Positions 42,801 through 54,300 of a DNA stretch of 64,000 nt are shown here, piece after piece. Each line of letters starts with the position of its first letter. Within the stretch, counting starts at the first letter, position 1. Position numbers and translations under genes: made by a program. Where the stretch lies: the NCBI GenBank assembly GCA_016785225.1, contig JAFBJZ010000356.1:1-64000 (forward strand), given 5' to 3'. Under the pieces are notes generated by a model. That model was not told where the DNA came from and made no database searches. It saw nothing but the letters and a program-made list of their open reading frames with translations. This DNA comes from Psettodes erumei (lineage: Eukaryota > Chordata > Actinopteri > Pleuronectiformes > Psettodidae).

Positions 42801-45745
42801 CCTCTCCTCGGCGAGGGCGATGGTTTCCTTGGCTGCCCGCAGGATCTCCACCGCCCGCTGGAACTCCTGAGTGGCCTTTTGGGCTTCGACCTGGGCCTGA
42901 AGTTCAGAGATGGGGGTGGGTATAATGCTTGAAAACACAATTGAAACCAAGATGGCTGAAAATACATTCTTGCATGGTATGAGTGAAGCAGTAGTCCTTA
43001 TGCTGCTTCTAGTGTTTGTAATTATACGATATATACTTCTTCTAAAAGGAACCAAGGTTGTGTCCTTGTAGACGCCACAGAGGGGTGGAGAACGTTTGCA
43101 TCACTGGCACATACACACACACACACACACAGAGAAAGACAACCATGCTTTGACAAAACAGACAAACACAAGCTTTGTCACTAAGAAAATCTGACAAAGT
43201 GGGCTCTTCCTGCCCACCGTGATAGTCAATAGGAGGATTATTCCCCACATGCTAGACATATTTGGACCCACTCTCTGTCCCCTCCAACAGGCGTGACTTG
43301 AAAGGTCCATTTACTGGATGAAAACCAAGAGTGAAGCACTTACAGTCACTCCAATCACATTTCCGTAAATAAGCATCCCCGGGATTTAAATGTCAACACT
43401 ACGGACTCCCAGGCGAAAATGTCCTGACTCATCATGAATATGTCACATTCACACTGGCTCTCTGAAGAAAGGATAAAGCAAGAAGATAATATTTTCATTA
43501 AAAAAAACATGAATTCGATGTGCTTGTAGCCATTTTGCAGGCTTCATTTTGGGGAATTTTAAAGTCTAATAGTATTAGTAGAGGGTTACTCAAAACAAAA
43601 CTGGGACTGTGAACAACTCCGCTCTGGGCGTATAATTTTACTTGCGTCACAGACTCCCACTGATATTTCCCCCCATTCATTTAAGTTTCATTTAGTTTCA
43701 TGCGGTTGGAGCACTTTTTATTCCCTCTTTGAAATCAGTTACTGTAACTGGTGCGTCAGTCTGTCCCCATGCCACTTGCCCTCTTTTGACTGTACTGTTC
43801 CTGTGTTTTGACTATATAGTGTAGCACTACAATGGAGACAAACTTTCTGGTCTACTTTGTGTTTCTGTTCCTGAGCATTTTGAAAAGCTTACTGTATGCT
43901 GTTGTTGTGACTAAATGCTCCATTTTAACTATAAAATGAACCCATTCATTCCTGTTAGAAACATTTCCGTATAGCATTTTCTGTTTCAGGTTTTGACCAT
44001 TCAGCGGACCAGAAAGAAAACTGTGATGAAAGGATGCACACAAATGTCCCAAATCATCAGTCATTAGTCATTTAAGAGATTTTTGATCAAGTACATTAAA
44101 ATATACCCCTAATCCCCCCACCACTGGCAGTTGCATGACAAAAAACCCAAAACGAACACTAATGCAAGTCATTCTGCATAGTCTATGGGAGCGATATACT
44201 GTTTGTATCTGGTTTCACTTGGTAATAAACTGCTACAAATATGTAACACAACAACCAAAGCTAATTGAACCTGTTTATCTGGTGTGACTACAACACACTT
44301 GTAATAGGTCAGTGTAATACTCTCAGCTGTTGCACATTTTTCTCACGGTCTTCCCTGGTTGCTGTCTCCTCCATTAACCCCCGTAACATGACCCTACCCC
44401 TCTCATGCCACTGTCAGCCATGTTTACGATAAGGGATCCGACAGTGACGTGAGCGAGCGGGGATCTGTGTCGTCTCACACAAAAGTCGAAGCATACAAAA
44501 ACTGGTTTGTGTCGGCATTAGCTCCACGGCTGAGTGCTGCAGTGATTGGATAAGCTATCCAAGGTTGTCAAGGCTCCTTCAAGAAGGTGAGGAGATAGAG
44601 GACGGGAGGTGGGAGAGATAGCAGTTGCTCTTTGGATGTAATCTGTTAGTTTGACAAAGATGAATCCTTGGATGGATCCAGTTTGTCTCTTGTTATGACC
44701 TATTTCCCATGCTTGGAGAATGGGTGGGGCAGGAAAAAAGAAGGAGGAAGACGGGCATTTGATGAGGAGAAACCATGAGCAAGGAATGCGAGCACCATAT
44801 TAATTAATGTTTTCTGTTGGGTTGGAAATAAAAAGTCACACACACAAGTGCCTGTCCTTCACAGGACTTCCTGTGCAGACACTTCCTTTCTCATGCAGGA
44901 TAACTGTGTAATAAAGATTCGGTGGCAGCTAAGAGTCTAGGCCAGGGCTGTCCTGAAGAGCAGTTTTAGGGCTTCAGTGAGGATTATCAGCAAACAAAAG
45001 AATTTACTATTCCGTAAGCCAATGGGTTTTTTGTGGTAAGGCAAAATAATAAAAAAGATTTAAAAAAAATAAAATGTGACATCATCTTCAAAGCATTACC
45101 TGACCAAACCCAGTGACTATGTGAGTCTCCGCATTTCTTTGCATTTGCAAAAACACACTCAAACAGGCACACTGGTGAGTAACTCACATCAAAAGCTGTT
45201 GCCGTTATCTTGGAGGCACAAAGGCCTGCCGAGCATGAGACAGCATGCAAATGACGAGCTTTGTTATCACTTAATTAACTTGATGTCACTGAGACCGAAC
45301 TAACTGACTGTCTCAGAAGCAAACAATGCCATGCTTTTTTGACTGAAAATACCACAACACCCTGTCACATCATGATAGACACGTGATGTATGTGTGTGAC
45401 TCATTTTTAATTCATGTGTCAGACACCGTCACCCTGTCTGACACCAGTGACTCCAGAAATTCACCCCATTTACAGTTTTGGGAGGTGAGAGATGGGAGGT
45501 GAAGAGGTAGAGACATAGGACTGAAACAGACAGGGAGGGTGCAAGAGGGGATACAGGAGAAAGACAGACAGCCAGACAGCCAGACAGACAGTCAGTGGTG
45601 CAGAAGAGAATCCAGGATAAACAGGGCAAAAGATAGGACAGTACCGGCAAATTCCTAAACACCCCCGGAATGTAAGGGGGAAAACATGGTGGGGGGTTGG
45701 GGGATTGAAGCTGCTTTATGGATGGGGGTGGGTGTAGTACTGTGA

Positions 45746-45777
<32 letters not shown>

Positions 45778-48700
45778 TCTGGGAGGGTCAAAGAGGGAAA
45801 GCATGTGAATCCCTTTAAAATAGGTCATGTTTTAAATATTAAATATTCATCCATAAATCATGACCAGACAATACTCCAGTTTAACCCGAGGCCTTCATTG
45901 GCTTTCTCTGTTTACGCCCCCTGACTGACACACAAAAACACACACACACACACACAAAGCTCGGGGGGACTTTTGATCCTTGCACGTGAAAGCAGGTCCC
46001 ATCCAAATTCAAAACCTCCCAGTAATCCCTGACACTCACATGTTGCTGTCAGAGACAGACACCACTGGCAGGTACAGTAGTCACATTGCTACAGAGATAA
46101 ACAGGGACACAAGCACGCAAATATACAATCTATTTCAGTTGACAGCTCAGCTCTGACACACAAATGTCAGCCTTCTGATGAATGACTCACAAGCTCCTTC
46201 CTTACTGGCTCGGACAGGGGGAGCTGAACTCTAAATTTCTGGTGCTATCCAATTGGATTGCAGCCTCAACAGGGTGGAACAATTAGACAGTAAAGGACAC
46301 GACCAGTTGGTGAGGGAACAGTACAGTTTCATGCAACAACCGGTGGGGAGTTTGCATCTACCTGCAGCAGTGCATCAAGAAACCACAAAGAGCTCTATGA
46401 AGCAGCAAAGGAAATGAGTCAGATTACAATAAATACGGCCGGTATAGCAGTTTCAGTGCAACACAATTCCTCGTCTCCACACTGAGGTGTGACGTGTGTG
46501 TGTGTGTGCGACATTGGCTTAGGATACAGAGGTGTGACTGTGTTTAAAAATAGACATCACGTGACTGAGCTCCCTTTAAGTAGATAAAAGCTGAGCTCTT
46601 TAAACTTCTCATCACTAATCCTCAGTCAGCATGGTTTCGCACTCTCTGTGTGCCGACCTCAGAGTCACTCACTCTCATCTGTGAATGCGTGCATGTGTGT
46701 TTGTGTGTGTGTGTGTGTATACCTGTCTTGCTACTTTGCGGGCCTCCCAGTACGGTTTGGAGTCATCCACAGCTCGCCCGATCCTCTTCACCTGCTCGTC
46801 CAGCTTCACCGTCGCTTCCACCAGCACTGCGCGAAACCGCTGCCGGCAGTCCTACACACACACACACACACACATACAGTACAGACAAATATATGAGATT
46901 ACAGTTATAATATTTCAAAACTTTTGTGGAGGTGGAAGCATTGCTGTGATATTCTGTAAGAAAGAAATACTTACAGAAAGGTATTTCACAATTGAAAAGA
47001 TGCTTAAATGTTATTTAATGGATTATCTATTGCCTCTGCTTCTTATATTACAAACACTATGAAAATTGGCTGATTTTTTTTTACCCAAAAACGTGTATAT
47101 ATATATTGTTCAGCTATTTATTTGTCACAGTGGCACGCATGACCCATATATGTGCTTCAGTGGGTCTTGTTGCCTTCAGTGCTGTTGAGCAATATTCTTC
47201 TGCGGTGAAATAATAGATGTTTGGTAGCAGTGATATAGCATGATTGGCAACGTCTCCGTGCGTGTGTTTGTGTCACATTGTCTGTCATCTTCTACACTAT
47301 ATAGCAGTGGTACTGAGGCAGGCCTTCTGTTTGTGTGTGTATACAGTTGTGTCAGAGTTGCAGGGTACGGGTTTGAAAGGCAGCGGCACCTGCATCCTGT
47401 TCATTAAGCTCACAGAGGAATAAAACAGAGGTTATAGAAGGAAAGGGGAGAGGGTGCGACAGGAAGTTCCTGTGACTTTACTTTATTACGTTTCCTGACT
47501 TCCTGTTCCTGTGATTAGATAATGATGCAGCATGCAGTCCAGGAGGTGAATCTTATGAGCAACCTGTCATGTGTTGCAGGTAGTTAATTACGACACACAG
47601 GTCTAGGACTTGCCGTCTTCACATCTGTCTCTACCACACACAAACACACACAGACTTGCAATCTTATCTCTCTGCTGGGGCCCGTAAGAGGTTTATCATA
47701 TGTTGGCAGAATAAAGAACCTCATTTCTGAGCGTGGATTTAACCTCAGCTTTTCCTGAATCCCCTGAATCTACTGTGTGGCATCTTTAAGCGACACCAGA
47801 CTCTGCAGGAAAAACAGCCTGCAGCTTGCCAGCGGCACTTTCACATTGCTCAGCTGCTGACTCTAATTTCTGCCTCTTCATGAATCCATTTGATTATGTC
47901 TGTGCATTTATGTTCATCAATGACTCAGCTAAAACAGCTGCTTCTCAAGCAATATTGTCAAAGCACTGAGAGAAGTGTGAATTTTCAACAAACAGCTGGT
48001 AGTACCTTTAGACAGAAATAACCAGACTCTAGGATATGTTTTTTATATATAGATTTAGCCTGAAATCATGTGTAAAGCAATTTATAACAATGGTTCCAAC
48101 ACTGAAACTTGCATACAGATTTCTGTCCTCTCTCTCTGCCTCTCCGCCTGTTGTTATATTTACTCCAGCTCTGGTTTGTGGAGTTTGGACGAGACCGGAG
48201 GTCTAATGAGAAACAGAAGAGACCTGCTTTGAGGAAAAGAAAAACTGTGGTCTGCCTCTGGAATGTTTTTACTTTTGGTGAACAGTAACCCTTCTCACAT
48301 ACATTTAAATCCAAGTGAGTGCTGTAAAAAAAACAAAAAAACTACCGCCCATTTTTCTGCTGTTCCTCGCTACACTTTACAGCCTGTTTCCTCTTCAAAA
48401 GGGTTTGTTTTGCTTTTAGGTCTGAGGGAGTCGACAGAGCACTTGGGATTTAGACTGCTGCAAATGTACCATTCAAATATTATATTTAACATTCAGATCA
48501 CAGTCATGCTTCTCGTGGCACTAAGACTTCGTACAGTGCAGTTGTATTTAGCAGGAGTGGCGGTTGCTCCACATTTTCCCTCAGAAGCAGCTCCTGCATT
48601 TAGAAAATTTCCATCTTTGAAATACATTCCATGAGAACTGTCTCAAAGCAACAACGTCGTTGCTAGGCAAATTCCTGAAACACACAAAACGGTGCTGGAA

Positions 48701-49059
48701 ACAAGATGGATTCGCATACAGCACGGACAGGATGTCTCACATGTTCACCTGTAAAACGCTGGAGTTTAACTCTGAAAGTGAGACTGAAAGTGAGTGTTTA
48801 CCTCGGCAGGGAGAGGCAGTAATGATGATGATAACAGTGTTTGCTGGCTGGCGTTTGGACTCACCTCCAGCTCGCTCTCCCAGCGGTTAATGTCATCTGT
48901 AGACTGGTTTAACTTCTCGAGTTCCCCCTGTTTACAGACAACACGGAAAGGCACAGAGAAACACAGGCAGATAGTGGTGAGGAGTGGTTAAAACAGATTG
49001 TGTATCTGGAGGCTAAACTGTGTGACTTCTGTTTACCAAATTACTGAGCATGCAGCCAT

Positions 49060-49093
<34 letters not shown>

Positions 49094-49533
49094 GAGGGAG
49101 GGACAGAGGGAAAGGGAGAAATCCACTTAAACTAATTTGTGAACACTTTGGGATATTTTATTGCGTGACGAGAAACACAGCTGACACATTCCATCATTTA
49201 ATCACAATTTAATTCTTATAAATGCCACTGTGATTGCTACAGTGTAATAATGAGTTAATATTGTATAATAGTAATAATTCATAATTGACTGACTGCACCA
49301 CTAAATGTGGGGTCCACTTTTTTAGAAGCATTATTCCAAAAAATGATCCTCTGAATCTGACAGCTCTTTACACACATCTTCATCTCAATGTCACTGTCAC
49401 CAGTGGCCACAACTGGAGTCACTGAAACAAATAAACAATTAAATCTCACCTGAATTCTTGGGTCTACTTCTTCCTCCACCTCGGCACACTGCGAGTCTTC
49501 CTCACAATTAGTCCCATGTCGTAAAGGGTCCAT
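39821..49533 (-). CDS. sh3bp5: SH3 domain-binding protein 5 (Sab), Rab11 GEF
   Basis: SH3BP5 is a coiled-coil protein that activates Rab11, binds the BTK SH3 domain and anchors JNK at mitochondria. Nine exons join in phase: 49450-49533, 48865-48927, 46723-46851, 42732-42896, 42419-42549, 42056-42098, 41661-41877, 41146-41532 and 39821-39993, giving 463 residues (human 455). The acidic start ends in EEEVDPRIQ, then GELEKLNQSTDDINR and the long helical hairpin follow (KLDEQVKRIGRAVDDSKPYW, FDSAWQEMLNHATQRV, MRQLEKKLKRSINKS). These are the conserved SH3BP5-family GEF core. Exon 41146-41532 is a Ser/Pro-rich low-complexity linker ending in LLGPRSQCSGASSPDCDQERG, where human has GPRSECSGASSPECEVERG. 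The C-terminal 57 residues diverge from human. sh3bp5l is the nearest alternative, but the linker matches SH3BP5. Fish may have a and b copies. Confidence 0.95.
42897..46722. other. Large sh3bp5 intron, no gene seen
   Basis: This is the 3.8-kb intron between the 46723-46851 and 42732-42896 exons. A GC-richer patch at about 44340-44600, with a CRE-like TGACGTGA, could be an enhancer or alternative promoter; nothing coding was recognised. A (GT)n tract lies at 45747-45776. Confidence 0.4.
45747..45776. repeat. (GT)15 microsatellite in sh3bp5 intron
   Basis: Uninterrupted GT dinucleotides. A similar tract lies at 49062-49090, in the first intron of the same gene. Confidence 0.93.
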
Positions 49534-51393
49534 TTTCCGGACTTCTGGAGATTTTTTTGGGGGGGGGGCAAAGGAAAAGGAGGGTCTCCTCTACAAACAA
49601 AGCGCGACCCTGGGGTGCTGGACAGCGAGGAGAGGAGGAAGAGGGGGTATCCAGCCGTAATCCGCCCTCTCTAACCTTTAGACCCAGCGCATCGCATGCT
49701 TCGGGCTTTTAAAGGCGTCAGTGTGTTTGGAGGAGCAGAGGAATCCGCTGTCCGCACAGGAGCGCGTCTAACCGCAGGGGGATACGACACACACACTGTT
49801 GAGGTTCACAACCTCTGGAATCGACAGCAAACCAACTGTGGAAACGACATAAATTGACCATAATTGTCAATAAGACTAGTTCTGGTTTGGACTTTCAAAT
49901 TAAAGGCCCAGTGGCCTAAAACTGTGGCCGTATAACCTCAAATGTCAGCAGACCGTATACATATACATCAAAAGATTTTTTGGTTGTAATTTAGCAACCA
50001 CGCACCCTACACCATGATCTATAACTTTAGTAGAATTAATTCAGTTTCTATGACAATATTTTTGTACTAATCTTGGCTACCTACGTTTCACCAAATTGCG
50101 CTGTTATTTTGACGGGACGGTGGCCGAACCGTTCCGGTCTCTCCAGCGCTGTTTATTTCCAGTTTGACACAACTCCAACATGGGATTGAGAGTTGGTTTC
50201 CTTCGCCCTCTGGTGGCAAGGACTCCAGGGAGCAGGGAGAGAGGGTGGCTGGAAGCACGATCATGGCAGCAGGCTGAATTCCTGTAAACACAATGGACTG
50301 ACTGGACTGTGAATATAGAAAAGAGGTTTCTGTGTCATTAAATTGCAATTTTTTTCACAGTAGACAAAACCAAGATGGTAAAAAAAAAGACTAAGACTGA
50401 ACAGTTGTTGGTCTGTGACTGGATTTAGTAATGATTCATAGGCATTTGCAGATTTTCAGAATTACTCTTTTACAATGGATATCAATATATTAGTAAACCT
50501 ATCACCTGTGATACAGGTCATACTCGTAGGCTACTGATGATTATTAGAAGTCAGAAAATATTTTGAAACCGTGGTGTCTTTGTTTACATGATTAATTTTG
50601 TTTAAATTGACGTTTTATTATGTTACACATAATAACAAATCCTTCAAGATTCCTCACCTTGGAAAATGTTTTTGACTACACTTCGTAGCTCAGCTTAATT
50701 GATCAAGTTATTAAATATACTGCTGAAATTTAAAGTTTAAGGCTTTGCAAATAAACCATCATCCTATCAAAATAGTGCTACAGTGCTTTGAAAGGGGGGT
50801 TATAATTTTGGTGAACTACTTTATTGACTCTTGTGGATAAAAAATATTTTGGCATAACTCGTCTTACGGCTCATTTATTACTTTATGTAGGCTACTGTTT
50901 CTCCATTTAACGTCCCTGTGTTACTCCTATAGCAGTTTGTGTGTTGCACAATGCCTCCTTCATGATGTCAGCAGGTTAAAATGATACAGTAATTGAGCCT
51001 GCAGTGAGAGAGTTGGGAGGAGGCCTATACAGCGCCTCGGATATGGACGGCTGCCCGGCTTCACTGTTCGTCATCGCGTTTTTTCCAGCGTCCTCCTGCG
51101 TATGCATGTATGCGACCGACGGGCTGATTTCATAACGTGGGGAGGAAGAGAGGAATGGGGCTCTGAGACCGAATGAGCACCAGACCCGGTAGGCTCTGTA
51201 TGCACCAACAGCGTTAGGCGATCTCTATCCCCGGGCCATGCAGACGGTGCGCTAGAGGAGATGCGGTAGTGGAGGCTGCTGATGCTGCTGTCCGATCAGC
51301 TGTTATTCGTGTGTTGAGCATCATCGCCGCGACGGCCAGAGAGATCGAGATCAAGCTCCGGAGCCAGGGACACCGCAGAACGGATATCAGAGG
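49534..51393. other. Divergent promoter region of sh3bp5 and mturn
   Basis: The two start codons face away from each other across 1.86 kb. The sh3bp5 side has a G9-10 run near 49558 and a TTTAAA box near 49707-49713 that could serve as its TATA-like element. The mturn side (about 51030-51393) is GC-rich 5' UTR-like sequence. A strong CTCF-like core lies at 50204-50216. The middle is AT-rich and looks inert. Confidence 0.5.
50204..50216 (-). promoter_or_regulatory. CTCF-like motif between sh3bp5 and mturn
   Basis: The minus strand reads CCACCAGAGGGCG, which fits the CTCF core consensus at all 13 positions. Binding is inferred from sequence only. Confidence 0.5.
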
Positions 51394-54300
51394 ATGGAGT
51401 TCAAGCATCTGGTGGAGGCGGCGGAGAAGTGGTGCTCCGGTAACCCGTTCGACCTCATCTTCGCGGAGGAGGACGACGAGAGGCGGCTAGACTTTTACGC
51501 AGAGCCCGGCGTCTCCTTCTACGTGCTGTGTCCCGGCGGCACCGACAGCTTCGTAAGTGAGCTTTTGCAGGGCCTCGAGCTCAGCGTGCGCGCGCGCGCG
51601 CGTGTGTATATAGGTGTGTCGAGGGTGGGTTGGAGGTGGGGTTGTCCCCGCTGCTGGTACCGGTTTTCCTGCTCATGAGCTGATGGACATGGGAGAAAAG
51701 GGGAGGGGGGTTGTGAAGCAGCGGGGGCGATGATGTCATCTTAGTTTCAGTGCCCCTGTCTTTCCTCTGTCGATGGTGTTTTTTCCTCCATTGTATCATC
51801 TGCGATAACCCTCTGAACCACAACACCATCATGCTAGTCAGGTTAAAAAAAAACAGGAGGCCTCGAACTTTCAAAATAAAAGCTCTACGGGCCATTATCC
51901 TGTTGCGTTATACTTGGACCACAAAGAAGCAAAATAAAAGTATTAGTATTTTGGAGATCAAAGAAGAAAATCACGTATTTTATTCCTTAAACAGCATTAC
52001 AATATTCTTATTTGTTGCCATGTAGGCCAATATTTGCTGCCAAAAAAGCTAAACCTGGGATAGACCAGTGTGAATATTTGTCTCTTCATTGCTAATCCAG
52101 TAAAGTTGATGTTCTGCAGACATCTGATCCTGGACAATGTTTGCCTAAAGACAAATGAAATCTGTGATTTCTTTTTTGATGCTGTTAAATGTATCCATCC
52201 TGTTCATTTTAATTTCCTGTAAATTTTATCTCCCCAAATGTTAGTCCAAATAATGTTTCTGAGAACTCACAACACTGAAATGCAGGAAAAAATCTCTCAT
52301 ATTTAACTCGTTTTGGGAAATCATAATCAGCCTTAAAACACCATGTGTAATCTGTCTAGAATTGTTGAACATAAACTCCTTAGATTACTGCAATTCCCTG
52401 AACTCTCCAGAAACTATACTGACAATATGAGCTCATTGTAGTCTTGACACTGCTTGTAAAACACAGACAGGTGACAAATTAAGGAAAGTCCTAACACGTC
52501 TGTCCAAAATCTCCCATAGATGTTCAAATGGGTTGAGATCTGGTGACGGCCAAGGCCAGAGCATCTTGCTGACATCATTTTCATGCTCATCAAACCCTTT
52601 GGTGGCCTCTCTTGTGCCATAGGGGCATTTTCATCCTGGAAGAGACCAAATCAGGACAGAACAGTGCCCCCCCCCCCCCCCAAGGGGACAAGTGGACCAG
52701 AACCATGCCAGCAAAATGCCCCCCACAGCATAACACAGCCACCAGATCCCCTGACTGTAAGGTTCAAGCATTCAAGCCTGCATTGTTCTCTTGTTGCACA
52801 TGTCCTCACACACTTGTGGAGAATATGCTGAAGGATGACTCATCTTATCACCTTCTTCCACATCCCTGTAGTCCAGTGCCTCTGGTTTCTGTACCACCGA
52901 GCTCTCAAATGTGCGTTCATCTTTCTAATGAAGGGATTAAGCACTGCAACCCTGCTATAATATACCTCGAGGGATGTAGTTGCTGACACAGTCTGATCCT
53001 GCATTGACATTCTCACATTGTCCCCTGAGAAAGAGCTGCTCTTCTGTTTTTCCTTACATATCACACTGATGCACAAGCGCCACAGCCATCATGTGCACTG
53101 CAACCACACCTTTACCCAAGTCTTTCTCATCTAAATGCAGACGTCACTTAAGTCACTGTTCCTATTGAACCACATGGCAGTTGAGCAGTCTTAATAACTG
53201 TCATTCTATCACAAACACTTAGATCTTTATCCTGATACAAAATCAAACTTACTGGCCCTGCTCAGTATTTTTATACATGCCACAGAGCACGTGACTGGAT
53301 GTTAACTGCTTAGTTGTAGCATGCAATGCACCTGTGGAAGCATCATTTCTCCACTCATTTCAGAATTTTCCTTTTCTTTGTCACCTGGATGTGTATCCTG
53401 TATGCTAATCTGGTGCAGTGGTGGTGTTATGAGTCCTATAGTTACTGGGGCCAGTAACTATAGGATCATGTGTTCACAGGCCTGGCTCAGACCATCCCAC
53501 ACACAGCAGAGCAGGAGTGCTTAAGCAGGGGCTTTGCGTGGCAGGCGATCAAAAACAAATAAAAAAAAGATTCAAATCCATCTCCTGCACGATCAGAACA
53601 TCACGGCGGGAGGGTTACATCAAACAGTCATACACACAAGATGGAAATACATCACATGGTTTGCTGTCTCTCAGAACCAACTTGAACACACCACACACAA
53701 ACGCACTCAAGTTCTCTGTCTACTATGCACTCTCAAATTAGAATAATGTTGTTTCTCTGCAGGACTCGTGAGATCTGGTTACTTTTGCTGAATCGATACT
53801 GATATCAGCAGGGCAGCTCACGTGCTCTTTCTCCTCCTCTCGTTCTTTCACTCATACACAGATACAAAGTGCATCAGCATGTCCACTAGAGGGCACTGTG
53901 ACATCAAGCACAGCACAATAACAGTTCGGCCGCTCATCAGTGTGCGCAGCTCCATAATTTCCCTCAGGGCACGTTTTATTAGTTTTCGGTCATCAAGGTC
54001 ACGTGATACTGCGTTTATCAGCTGAACGTCAAGAACAAAAGGATTTGCAATGTGGTCCCTGCTCGGGCTGAGCAGCCTCGCTGAGAGGTGGGGTTAGAAT
54101 GTGCAGTGTAGACACTCCCTCATGTGAGAGTCCATCCATCATCGTCAACCGAGAGCAACCGTCCCTGGACAGTCGGGTCTGGAGAGCATGGAATCACCCC
54201 TGTCTGCAGCCCTGCAGGGACGTTTTAATCTCAGGCTGTTTCACGGCTTTTTTTTTTTTTTTTATATTACCCATGTGACCCACGATCTCTCTGATGAAGG

